From Flavobacterium sp. (lineage in GTDB: Bacteria > Bacteroidota > Bacteroidia > Flavobacteriales > Flavobacteriaceae), in contig NZ_JAIWOF010000094.1 of NCBI RefSeq assembly GCF_020217025.1, positions 1 through 10,000 on the forward strand: DNA of 10,000 nucleotides. The letters are read 5' to 3'. How positions within the stretch are numbered: the stretch's first letter is position 1; each line of letters starts with the position of its first letter. A program made the translations under genes and the position numbers. Under the pieces are notes generated by a model. It had not been told where the DNA came from. It saw only the letters and a list, made by a program, of their open reading frames with translations, and made no database searches. Of the stretch, positions 1-7,627 are shown in pieces.

Positions 1-399
1 TACAATTACCGTTTCATCTTCAAAAATAACTTCACTTTCTTTAGATTCTAATTCATGGAAATACAAATTGTAACCTGTAAACGAACCCGAAGCTCGTAAT
101 TGCAATAAAATAATTTCTTTAATTCCTTTTGGACCATAAACGTGTAAATCATTTTCGCGATTTAGCAACATAAAAGTAGAAATCAAACCGATTAATCCAT
201 AAAAATGATCGCCGTGTAAATGCGAAATAAAAATATGATTAATACGAGAAAACTTGATTTTATGCTTGCGCAATTGCACTTGTGTTCCTTCACCACAATC
301 AATTAAAAACATATGATTTTTTATGTCTAAAACCTGTGATGTTGGATTCGTTATGGTTCGTGGAGTGGCTGCGTAACAACCGAGTATTTGTAATTTCAT
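1..399 (-). CDS. rnz: Ribonuclease Z, N-terminal 133 residues (cut by window edge)
   Basis: RNase Z is the metallo-beta-lactamase-fold endonuclease that cuts tRNA precursors after the discriminator base to make mature 3' ends. The open frame runs from an ATG at 399 to the window edge without a stop, so the C-terminal half lies outside. The start MKLQILGCYAATPR is the usual beta-strand opening of the family. The zinc motif HLHGDH is at residues 60-65 (H60, H62, D64, H65), preceded by the DCGEGTQ segment at 34-40 that is typical of RNase Z and not of generic beta-lactamase-fold hydrolases. The later zinc ligands and the exosite arm cannot be fully seen. It is the last visible gene of a minus-strand cluster. 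A 73-base AT-rich repeat separates it from the small gene before it, and I found no TAnnTTTG promoter in that gap, so read-through from the cluster is likely. Confidence 0.95.
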   Translation of the reverse strand, partial: MKLQILGCYAATPRTITNPTSQVLDIKNHMFLIDCGEGTQVQLRKHKIKFSRINHIFISHLHGDHFYGLIGLISTFMLLNRENDLHVYGPKGIKEIILLQLRASGSFTGYNLYFHELESKESEVIFEDETVIV

Positions 400-400
400 T

Positions 401-472
401 TCAATTGATAGTTGATAATGAATAATTAACAATTATCAGAATTATCAATTTTCAATTATCAATTTTTAATTA
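401..472. repeat. AT-rich intergenic repeat with direct and inverted copies
   Basis: The gap between the STAS-like gene and rnz is built from variants of one word. AATTATCAATTTT occurs at 440-452 and 454-466 (period 14), and a partial copy AATTATCA lies at 431-438. The opposite-sense words AATTGATA (403-410) and GTTGATAAT (411-419) can pair with these, so the transcript could fold into an imperfect hairpin. There is no GC-rich stem or U-tract, so it does not look like a standard terminator. A related block lies at 6708-6785. Confidence 0.6.
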
Positions 473-805
473 TTAAAATCCTAAATCGCGTTCAATTTCG
501 TCCATTTCAATCATGTCGTGAGCTTCTAAAACAGAAGGAACCACGTTTAAATAATTGGGAACTTTATTAAAATCAACCGTATCTGTTACAATTATAATTG
601 ATTTTTTAGCTTTTTTATGAGTCTTTGCCAACTCTTTAAAATGAGCTAAATCAGCATTAGAAAGGGTTTTATTATTTGACACATCCAAAATTAAATTCTG
701 ACCTTGAAACACATGATATTCATTGGTGATTTTACCCACAAAAGCTTCAATATTATTTTGCGTGTCTTTGATGATGGTGGTATGTCCTTTTTGATCTACT
801 TTCAT
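473..805 (-). CDS. Small STAS-like protein encoded next to RNase Z
   Basis: A 110-residue protein with no signal peptide or membrane segment. The pattern of strands and helices (hydrophobic strands near residues 36-41 NLILDV and 69-73 SIIIV, helices between, and an acidic C-terminal helix ending in EIERDLGF) resembles SpoIIAA/STAS anti-sigma-antagonist-type folds. This is inferred from pattern, not from an alignment. From memory, short proteins of this kind sit directly before rnz in other Flavobacteriaceae and are sometimes mislabelled as ribonuclease Z through that linkage; it has no HxHxDH motif and cannot be the nuclease. Its ATG overlaps the stop of the preceding gene as ATGA (802-805), which points to translational coupling. 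The function is unknown; a role tied to RNase Z is only suggested by position. Confidence 0.8.
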   Translation of the reverse strand: MKVDQKGHTTIIKDTQNNIEAFVGKITNEYHVFQGQNLILDVSNNKTLSNADLAHFKELAKTHKKAKKSIIIVTDTVDFNKVPNYLNVVPSVLEAHDMIEMDEIERDLGF

Positions 806-1104
806 TTTGGTTGGGATTTTTTATTTGGCTTAGAATTTATTATATAACTTTCACCTAATTCAATTGCTCTTAAATATTGTTCTTTATGCAAATCATTTTG
901 GATTTCGTCAAAAATTAATACTTTTTCATCAATACAATTTCCAAGTTTCCAATTATAATTTTTTACTGATTTCTCTATTATAAGTTTTGCTTCATTGAAA
1001 GTTTTACAATTTATAAAACATTCGATATTTGAGTTTATATCTTCATATTCAGAAAAATCATCATGAATTTTTATTTCAAATTTTAAATACTTCATTTCAA
1101 CCAT
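802..1104 (-). CDS. Hypothetical 100-residue protein
   Basis: I do not recognise this protein. It is acidic and lysine-rich, has no signal peptide or membrane helix, and reads as a small alpha/beta cytosolic protein: a strand KYLKFEIKI near the N-terminus, a helix around residues 37-49 (NEAKLIIEKSVKN), then a strand and helices ending in a basic, probably disordered tail (NKKSQPK). An ATG at 1104 gives MVEMKYLKF, and a second ATG at 1095 gives MKYLKF; the second is equally possible because no ribosome-binding signal decides. The stop overlaps the next gene's ATG in an ATGA arrangement, and only 32 bases separate it from the pyrB stop, so it lies within the pyrR-pyrB-rnz transcript. As far as I recall, it is not a standard member of that cluster. 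It could be lineage-specific, but the coupling and long open frame argue that it is real. Confidence 0.7.
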   Translation of the reverse strand: MVEMKYLKFEIKIHDDFSEYEDINSNIECFINCKTFNEAKLIIEKSVKNYNWKLGNCIDEKVLIFDEIQNDLHKEQYLRAIELGESYIINSKPNKKSQPK

Positions 1105-1136
1105 TTCAATTGAATTTCTGATTTTATGCTAAGATA

Positions 1137-2066
1137 CTAATTTTTAATCTTACTTGCCAATAAATAAATCACTGCCATTCGCACCGCAACTCCATTTTCT
1201 ACTTGTTCCAAAATTACCGATTGTTGTGAATCCGCTACATCTGAAGTAATTTCCACTCCTCTATTAATTGGCCCTGGATGCATTATTACGATTTCTTTAT
1301 TTAGCGAATCTAACAATTCTTTGGTAACGCCGTATTGTTGTGTGTATTCTCTTGTCGTTGGGAAATAACTTACGTCTAAACGCTCGTTTTGAACACGTAA
1401 CATGTTGGCTACATCTGCCCATTCTAAAGCTTTTCGAAGATTAGGTTCAACCTTCACTCCAAGCGATTCAATATATTTTGGAATTAATGTTTTTGGTCCG
1501 CATACTTTTACTTCTGCGCCTTGCATTTGGAGAGCGAAGATATTGGATAAGGCTACTCTTGAGTGTAAAATATCACCAACAATAACGATTTTTTTCCCAC
1601 CAACATCGCCTAATTTTTCTCTAATTGTAAAGCTGTCTAATAAGGCTTGTGTTGGATGTTCGTGAGCTCCATCTCCTGCATTTACAACACTTGCACTAAT
1701 ATTTTGTGATAAGAAATGAGCGGCTCCAGGGCTGCTGTGACGCATCACAACCATATCTACTTTCATAGATAATATGTTGTTAACCGTATCAATTAAAGTC
1801 TCCCCTTTTTTAACCGAAGATTGTGCTGCCGAAAAACTAATGACATCCGCTGAAAGTCGCTTTTGAGCTAATTCGAAAGATAATTTGGTTCTTGTACTGT
1901 TTTCAAAGAAAATATTGGCTATGGTAACATCTCGTAAAGACGGTACTTTTTTGATTGGACGATTAATAACTTCTTTGAAATGGTCTGCCGTTTCGAAAAT
2001 TAAATCGATATCTTGTTTGGTAATGTATTTTATTCCGATTAAATGATTTACTGATAATTCTTTCAT
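1137..2066 (-). CDS. pyrB: Aspartate carbamoyltransferase catalytic subunit
   Basis: PyrB joins carbamoyl phosphate and L-aspartate to give N-carbamoyl-L-aspartate, the committed step of de novo pyrimidine synthesis in the cytosol. At 309 residues it has the normal length for the catalytic chain. The carbamoyl phosphate loop is STRTK at 57-61 with R109 and H110 nearby. HPTQ is at 137-140, the aspartate-side arginine lies in DILHSR (R170), and the C-terminal HPGPINRG is at 263-270. All key residues appear intact. No pyrI regulatory chain is visible next to it, so it is probably an unregulated trimer or controlled at transcription. It follows pyrR by 29 bases, too short for a terminator or attenuator, which supports one transcript from the pyrR promoter. 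The stop is TAG. Confidence 0.97.
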   Translation of the reverse strand: MKELSVNHLIGIKYITKQDIDLIFETADHFKEVINRPIKKVPSLRDVTIANIFFENSTRTKLSFELAQKRLSADVISFSAAQSSVKKGETLIDTVNNILSMKVDMVVMRHSSPGAAHFLSQNISASVVNAGDGAHEHPTQALLDSFTIREKLGDVGGKKIVIVGDILHSRVALSNIFALQMQGAEVKVCGPKTLIPKYIESLGVKVEPNLRKALEWADVANMLRVQNERLDVSYFPTTREYTQQYGVTKELLDSLNKEIVIMHPGPINRGVEITSDVADSQQSVILEQVENGVAVRMAVIYLLASKIKN

Positions 2067-2095
2067 TTATATGTAGTTGTGTGTTTGTAGTTATG

Positions 2096-2635
2096 TTATT
2101 TTGTGATTAGATAAACGGCATCTTCTCCATCGTTTTCAAGCCATTTTACTAATACTTTTTCGTTGTTTATGGCATCTACTTGTCTTCCTCTATAATCAGG
2201 TTGAATAGGTAAATGACGACTAAATCTTCTGTCAATTAGCGTTAAAAGTTCTACTTCTGATGGTCTTCCAAAGGATTGAATTGCAGTTAAAGCGGCATTA
2301 ATACTTCTTCCTGTATACAAAACATCGTCAATGAAGACTACTTTTTTATCTTCTACTAAAAAATCGATTTGGGTTTTGTTAGCTTCTAATGGTTTTTCGC
2401 CTCTTCTAAAATCATCGCGAAAGAAAGTAATATCTAAAAATCCCAATTGAATGTTGGAAACTTGATATTCTGATTCTAAAATTTGTTTGATTCTTTCGGC
2501 TAAAAATTTACCTCTTGGTTGTAAACCGATTAAGATAGTATTTGAGAAATCTAAATGATTTTCAATTAGTTGACAAGCTAATCGATGCAAGATAATGTGT
2601 ACTTCTTTTGAAGTGAGCAAAATTTTTTGACTCAT
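2096..2635 (-). CDS. pyrR: PyrR: pyrimidine operon regulator / uracil phosphoribosyltransferase
   Basis: PyrR proteins convert uracil and PRPP to UMP, and in Gram-positive bacteria they also bind pyr mRNA to cause attenuation. Numbered from the ATG at 2635 (179 residues), the PRPP-binding loop VVFIDDVLYTGRS is at 99-111. GLQPRG is at 37-42, LDITFFRDD at 67-75, and the C-terminal DRRFSRHLPIQPDYRG block is at 135-150, which matches the PyrR-specific region and separates it from Upp-type uracil phosphoribosyltransferases. The reading frame stays open upstream to a TTG at 2653, but that codon lies inside the -7 promoter element, so it would not be transcribed; the ATG giving MSQKILLT is preferred. 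The leader is then only about ten bases and cannot hold a PyrR attenuator, so an RNA-binding role here is uncertain. It is the first gene of the pyrR-pyrB cluster. Confidence 0.93.
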   Translation of the reverse strand: MSQKILLTSKEVHIILHRLACQLIENHLDFSNTILIGLQPRGKFLAERIKQILESEYQVSNIQLGFLDITFFRDDFRRGEKPLEANKTQIDFLVEDKKVVFIDDVLYTGRSINAALTAIQSFGRPSEVELLTLIDRRFSRHLPIQPDYRGRQVDAINNEKVLVKWLENDGEDAVYLITK

Positions 2636-2650
2636 AGTGTGTTGTTTGTA

Positions 2651-2680
2651 CAAATTTAGAATTTATATTTCTAATAGCAA
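2651..2680 (-). promoter_or_regulatory. Bacteroidota-type promoter of pyrR-pyrB cluster
   Basis: On the minus strand, a -33 TTG (2678-2680) is followed after 19 bases by TAAATTTG (2651-2658), a full match to the Bacteroidota -7 consensus TAnnTTTG. Transcription should start near 2645-2648, leaving a leader of about ten bases before the pyrR ATG at 2635. Confidence 0.8.
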
Positions 2681-2689
2681 TTGTATTGT

Positions 2690-2725
2690 AAAAAAAATCC
2701 CGTTACTAAAATTAGCAACGGGATT
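2690..2725 (-). terminator. Rho-independent terminator of the ABC-F gene
   Basis: An inverted repeat with arms 2696-2709 and 2712-2725 (14 positions, one G-U wobble on the transcript, core CCCGTT/AACGGG) is followed on the minus strand by eight U (2690-2697). It begins four bases after the ABC-F stop codon. It ends about ten bases before the -33 box of pyrR, so it insulates the two transcription units. Confidence 0.9.
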
Positions 2726-2729
2726 CATA

Positions 2730-4361
<1,632 letters not shown>

Positions 4362-4375
4362 TTATAAAACTGTTG

Positions 4376-4405
4376 CAAAAGTACTAAAAATAGTAGATTT
4401 TTGAA
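4376..4405 (-). promoter_or_regulatory. Promoter of the ABC-F gene
   Basis: TACTTTTG (minus strand, 4376-4383) matches the -7 consensus TAnnTTTG and is followed by CA, as in many flavobacterial promoters. Nineteen bases upstream is TTC (4403-4405), a one-base departure from the -33 TTG. The predicted start near 4369-4373 leaves a leader of about 20 bases before the ATG at 4349. Confidence 0.7.
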
Positions 4406-4474
4406 CACTTTAATTTAGAATTAATATAGGTTTATTTTAACTGTACCTTAACAACAAGATTTGAATATAACTGA

Positions 4475-4482
4475 TACATTTG
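4475..4482 (+). promoter_or_regulatory. Possible -7 element for the thioredoxin-like lipoprotein gene
   Basis: TACATTTG fits TAnnTTTG exactly and lies 23 bases before the ATG at 4506, a normal leader length. No TTG occurs at the expected 19-base distance (4453-4455 reads AAC), so the -33 part is weak. If real, the in-frame TTG at 4461 lies upstream of the transcript start. Confidence 0.45.
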
Positions 4483-4505
4483 TTCAGAAATTAATAATCA
4501 AATGC

Positions 4506-5909
4506 ATGATTAAAAATTACATTAAATACTTTTTGCCCCTTTCTATCGTCCTTTTCTCTACTTTAACTTCTTGTAAAAGAACATTTAAGGAAGATGATTT
4601 TGTAGCTTATTTTGGTGGAGAAGTATTAAATCCTCAAGAAAAATATGTTTTGTTTTTAAAAGATGATGAAGTAATTGATACTATTTATCTAGACAAAAAC
4701 AATCGCTTCATGCATAAATTTGATTCGTTAGCTCCTGGCTTGTACTCTTTTAAACATAATCCTGAATACCAATATGTGTATTTTGATAAGAATGACAGTT
4801 TAATGGTTCGAGTAAATACATTTGATTTTGATAACTCAGTCGTTTTTTGTGGTCGAGGCGATGAAAAGAATAATTTCTTAATGGAATTGTACCTTAAAAA
4901 TGAAGCTGATAAAGACAAGATGTATGACAATTTTGATAAAGATGTTAAAAGTTTTATCAAAAATATAGATTCGAGTTTTGCTATTCGTAAATCTTTTTAC
5001 TTAAAACGTAAGGCAGAAATTGGTTGGGATGAAAATTTTGATGTGTTAGCTAAGGCTTGCCTTAATTTTCATCACATTACAAAAAAAGAAATTTATCCCT
5101 ACGCACACCAATTTAGAACTGGCGAAAATATCAGAACAAAATTGCCCTCTAATTATTACGAACATCGAAAAGAAGTAGATTTTGATAATACTCTTTTAAC
5201 AAACTATTCGCCTTTTATTAAATACGTAAGTGTGATGTTGAATAACGTTTCCCTGCAAAAGGATCATTTAGATTTAAATGAGAATTCGTTAGAAAACAAC
5301 ATTGAGAAATTAAATATTACGGATACTTTAATTAAAAATCAAAAAGTTAAAAATGTGGTATTGAATAATGTAGCGATGATGTACTTGTTAGAAGATCAAA
5401 ACATGTACAACAATCAGAAATTCATTGAGCGTTATTTACAATTAACTACTGACAAGGAAAACAAAAAAGAAATCACAGAGATTTACAATTCGGTTCAGAA
5501 TTTAAAAGTGGGTAATCGTTTACCTAAAATTGAATTGGTAGATACGGTTTATAAGCCGATAGATATAAATAGTGTTATTAACAAACCAACCGTTTTATTC
5601 TTTTGGACGAGTCATGCTGAATCGCATTTTGTAGCATCTCACAGAAAAGTAATGGAATTACAGGCTAAATATCCAAATTACGAATTTATTGCCATTAATG
5701 TAAATGACAATGTTGCCAATTGGAAAAACGCCTTGAAAAAATACAATTTTGAAAGCATAAAAGAACTTCATGCTTCTGACTTTGAAGCTATCAGAAAACA
5801 ATGGGTGATTACAAAGATTCACCGCATTATCATCTTAAATGCAGATGGCACTATCAAAAATGGTTTTGCTAATTTGTTTGATGTAAATTTTGAACAGAAC
5901 TTAGAATAA
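4506..5909 (+). CDS. Lipoprotein with DUF4369-like N-terminus and redox-dead thioredoxin-like domain
   Basis: A 467-residue exported lipoprotein of the TlpA/thioredoxin-like type. From the ATG at 4506, the signal peptide MIKNYIKYFLPLSIVLFSTL leads to lipobox LTSC, with the lipidated cysteine at 23. An upstream in-frame TTG at 4461 would bury this signal, so it is rejected. Residues about 32-130 look like the beta-rich DUF4369-type domain often fused to Bacteroidota thioredoxins. A charged helical middle follows. The C-terminus (about 335-467) has the thioredoxin pattern: a PTVLFFW strand, a helix, EFIAINVND, and a final ADGTI turn. Where FWxxWCxxC is expected it reads FWTSHAESH (366-374), so both cysteines are gone, replaced by Ala 371 and His 374, and the usual cis-proline before the last strands is also missing (KIHRIII). 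It probably does not do disulfide chemistry; a binding or structural role in the periplasm is inferred. Its partner is unknown. Confidence 0.85.
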   Translation: MIKNYIKYFLPLSIVLFSTLTSCKRTFKEDDFVAYFGGEVLNPQEKYVLFLKDDEVIDTIYLDKNNRFMHKFDSLAPGLYSFKHNPEYQYVYFDKNDSLMVRVNTFDFDNSVVFCGRGDEKNNFLMELYLKNEADKDKMYDNFDKDVKSFIKNIDSSFAIRKSFYLKRKAEIGWDENFDVLAKACLNFHHITKKEIYPYAHQFRTGENIRTKLPSNYYEHRKEVDFDNTLLTNYSPFIKYVSVMLNNVSLQKDHLDLNENSLENNIEKLNITDTLIKNQKVKNVVLNNVAMMYLLEDQNMYNNQKFIERYLQLTTDKENKKEITEIYNSVQNLKVGNRLPKIELVDTVYKPIDINSVINKPTVLFFWTSHAESHFVASHRKVMELQAKYPNYEFIAINVNDNVANWKNALKKYNFESIKELHASDFEAIRKQWVITKIHRIIILNADGTIKNGFANLFDVNFEQNLE

Positions 5910-5924
5910 TAAAATACTAATTAT

Positions 5925-5956
5925 AAAAAAAGCGTTCTAAATTAGAACGCTTTTTT
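5925..5956. terminator. Bidirectional terminator between convergent genes
   Basis: Arms AGCGTTCTAA (5931-5940) and TTAGAACGCT (5942-5951) form a perfect ten-pair stem, in practice with a few central bases unpaired. It is flanked by an A-run (5925-5930) and a T-run (5951-5956). It can terminate the plus-strand lipoprotein gene (stop 5909) and the minus-strand transaldolase gene (stop 5977). Confidence 0.92.
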
Positions 5957-5976
5957 GTTTTATATAGTTTAGAAAA

Positions 5977-6633
5977 TTATTTATTTCCTTTTTCGTAATC
6001 TGCAATAAACTGAGCAATACCGATATCTGTTAATGGATGTTTTAATAATCCAGTAATTGATGATAATGGTCCAGTCATAACATCAGCACCAATTTTAGCA
6101 CAGTTAATCACGTGCATGGTGTGACGAACAGAAGCTGCTAAAATTTGCGTTTCAAATCCGTAGTTATCATAAATTTGACGAATTTCATCGATTAAATTTA
6201 AACCATCTGTAGAAACATCATCTAATCTTCCTAAGAAAGGCGAACAATAAGTTGCTCCCGCTTTAGCAGCCAATAAAGCTTGTCCAGCAGAGAAGATTAA
6301 TGTTACATTGGTTTTAATTCCTTTATCAGAGAAATATTTACATGCTTTTACACCTTCTTTAGTCATAGGTAATTTCACTACGATTTGTTCATGTAAGTCA
6401 GCTAACTCCTCACCTTCTCTAATCATACCTTCTAAATCCATTGCATTTACTTCTGCACTTACATCACCGTCAACAATGTTGCAAATGTCTACGTAATGTT
6501 TTAGGATATTGTTTTTTCCTGTAATGCCTTCTTTAGCCATTAACGATGGGTTTGTAGTAACACCATCTAAAATTCCTAATTCTTGTGCTTCTTTAATTTG
6601 CTCTAAATTAGCTGTGTCAATAAAAAATTTCAT
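5977..6633 (-). CDS. tal: Small (TalC/FSA-type) transaldolase
   Basis: A class I aldolase of the short transaldolase / fructose-6-phosphate aldolase group, 218 residues, a single TIM barrel. Transaldolase moves a dihydroxyacetone unit between fructose 6-phosphate and erythrose 4-phosphate in the pentose phosphate pathway. D6 (FIDTAN), TTNPS at 26-30 and the Schiff-base lysine K87 in VVKLP are present. Two residues help choose between activities: in E. coli FSA, Gln59 and Tyr131 favour cleavage of free fructose 6-phosphate, while transaldolases carry Glu and Phe there. By alignment from memory, this protein has E61 (SAEV) and F133 (SPFLGRLDD), so transaldolase is the better call despite databases often naming such proteins FSA. 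It has its own promoter and shares a terminator with the convergent lipoprotein gene. Confidence 0.94.
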   Translation of the reverse strand: MKFFIDTANLEQIKEAQELGILDGVTTNPSLMAKEGITGKNNILKHYVDICNIVDGDVSAEVNAMDLEGMIREGEELADLHEQIVVKLPMTKEGVKACKYFSDKGIKTNVTLIFSAGQALLAAKAGATYCSPFLGRLDDVSTDGLNLIDEIRQIYDNYGFETQILAASVRHTMHVINCAKIGADVMTGPLSSITGLLKHPLTDIGIAQFIADYEKGNK

Positions 6634-6673
6634 CTTTTTTAAATTTTAAAGTATTGTGTGTTGTTTTGAATTG

Positions 6674-6703
6674 CAAAAGTAAGAAATCAAAATGCATTTG
6701 CAA
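6674..6703 (-). promoter_or_regulatory. Promoter of the transaldolase gene
   Basis: On the minus strand, TTG (6701-6703), 19 bases, then TACTTTTG (6674-6681) is a full match to the Bacteroidota promoter consensus. The predicted start near 6668-6671 gives a leader of about 35 bases before the ATG at 6633. Confidence 0.82.
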
Positions 6704-6707
6704 TGAC

Positions 6708-6785
6708 AATTTCAAAAATCAATTTCAAATACAAAATAATAAAGTTAAACAATTGATATTGAAATTGATATTGAATTTTGAAATT
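6708..6785. repeat. AT-rich intergenic repeat with tandem and inverted copies
   Basis: AATTGATATTG occurs twice in tandem (6751-6761 and 6763-6773, period 12) and is followed by AATTTTGAAATT. The left part, 6708-6732, carries the opposite-sense words AATTTCAAAAATC and AATTTCAAATA, so the block can fold as a long imperfect AT-only hairpin on either strand. It fills the space between the dehydrogenase stop and the transaldolase promoter. Word content resembles the block at 401-472. Confidence 0.55.
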
Positions 6786-6786
6786 A

Positions 6787-7590
6787 CTAAAGCTTATAAT
6801 GATTCATCAACATTCTCTCATACACCGTATCAGGCAAAATACGTTTTAAAACAATAGAAAACTTTTGCATAAAAGCCCCAACTTTATAATGTACTTTTGG
6901 TTTATCGGTTTTAATGATAGCAAAAATTGCTTCTGCCATTTCGTTTGGATTACTGCCGCTATCAACGTGCGAATCCATTTCTTTTAAGGTGTTTCCGTAA
7001 GGAACTTCATAAGCTGAACCTTTCACCACTGGCGCATGATAACGACCTGCTGCTATGTTGGTTGCGAAATCACCTGGAGCGACATTAGTAATTTGGATTC
7101 CGAAGGATTTAACCTCCATTCGTAGGGCTTCGGTGATTAATTCTAAAGCGCCTTTTGAAGCGGAATAAATTCCACGATAAGGCAATCCCATATAACCCGC
7201 AATCGAAGTAATATTAATAATTAAACCCGATTTTTGCTCACGCATTTGTGGTAAAACCGCTTTCATCACTTCAATTGGACCAAATAAATTCGTTTCAAAA
7301 TTATTTCGGATTTCTTCCGTTGGAATTTCTTCGATTGGTCCCGTAATTCCAACTCCAGCATTGTTAATTACAATATCCAATCGTCCTGATTTTTGAATCA
7401 CTTCGGCTACACAATTGACAATACTTTGCTTATCGCGAACATCTAAAGCTACTAATGGAAATATCGAATTTGTGATTTTTTCAGGATTTCGGCTTGTGCC
7501 ATATACTACAAAACCTTTTTGATGTAAAAACTCACCAATTGACTTTCCAATTCCTGATGAACCACCTGTAATTAATACTACTTTACTCAT
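6787..7590 (-). CDS. Short-chain dehydrogenase/reductase (classical SDR)
   Basis: A 267-residue cytosolic oxidoreductase of the classical SDR family, which transfers hydride between NAD(P)H and a carbonyl/alcohol substrate on a Rossmann fold. The cofactor motif TGGSSGIG is at 8-15, D50 contacts adenine (LDVRD), and NNAG is at 76-79. The catalytic set is N101, S129, Y142 and K146 (YSASK). PG at 172-173 closes the nicotinamide side. S33-R34 after the second strand suggests preference for NADP(H). The C-terminal 70 residues, which shape the substrate pocket, resemble the 17-beta-hydroxysteroid/retinol-type subgroup, but the substrate cannot be named. It lies 37 bases after the dipeptide epimerase stop, so the two may be co-transcribed, although a weak promoter occurs in the gap. 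The stop is TAG, and no strong terminator follows. Confidence 0.93.
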   Translation of the reverse strand: MSKVVLITGGSSGIGKSIGEFLHQKGFVVYGTSRNPEKITNSIFPLVALDVRDKQSIVNCVAEVIQKSGRLDIVINNAGVGITGPIEEIPTEEIRNNFETNLFGPIEVMKAVLPQMREQKSGLIINITSIAGYMGLPYRGIYSASKGALELITEALRMEVKSFGIQITNVAPGDFATNIAAGRYHAPVVKGSAYEVPYGNTLKEMDSHVDSGSNPNEMAEAIFAIIKTDKPKVHYKVGAFMQKFSIVLKRILPDTVYERMLMNHYKL

Positions 7591-7609
7591 TTTAGTGTGA
7601 ATTATATTG

Positions 7610-7617
7610 CGAAAATA
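7610..7617 (-). promoter_or_regulatory. Weak possible -7 element for the SDR gene
   Basis: TATTTTCG (minus strand) has one mismatch to TAnnTTTG and lies 20 bases before the ATG at 7590. The nearest TTG upstream gives a spacer of only 16 bases. It overlaps the gap after the epimerase stop. The SDR gene may simply be read from upstream. Confidence 0.3.
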
Positions 7618-7627
7618 CGGCTTTAAA

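Noticed and set aside
400..472. CRISPR array or tandem regulatory array before rnz
   Set aside because: The repeated words are only 8-13 bases, imperfect and pure AT, with 1-base gaps and no spacer-like unique sequence.
1402..1665. Plus-strand open frame opposite pyrB
   Set aside because: It lies wholly inside the strongly supported pyrB gene and shows no protein-like features of its own.
2636..2653. In-frame TTG extension of pyrR
   Set aside because: The TTG at 2653 lies inside the -7 promoter element, and the extra residues YKQHT are not family-like. The ATG at 2635 is the better start.
2636..2729. PyrR-binding attenuator upstream of pyrR
   Set aside because: The only hairpin here (2696-2725) belongs to the end of the ABC-F gene and lies upstream of the pyrR promoter, so it is not in the pyrR transcript.
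4461..4505. In-frame TTG extension of the thioredoxin-like lipoprotein
   Set aside because: It would put 15 residues before an otherwise good lipoprotein signal peptide, and it lies upstream of the likely transcription start.
4685..4960. Minus-strand open frame opposite the thioredoxin-like lipoprotein
   Set aside because: A shadow of the real gene, serine/leucine-rich as expected for antisense of a lysine-rich coding region.
6654..6857. Plus-strand open frame of 67 codons between transaldolase and SDR
   Set aside because: It starts within the transaldolase promoter region, crosses the AT-rich repeat and ends inside the SDR gene on the opposite strand. Its composition is low-complexity, and no family features are seen.
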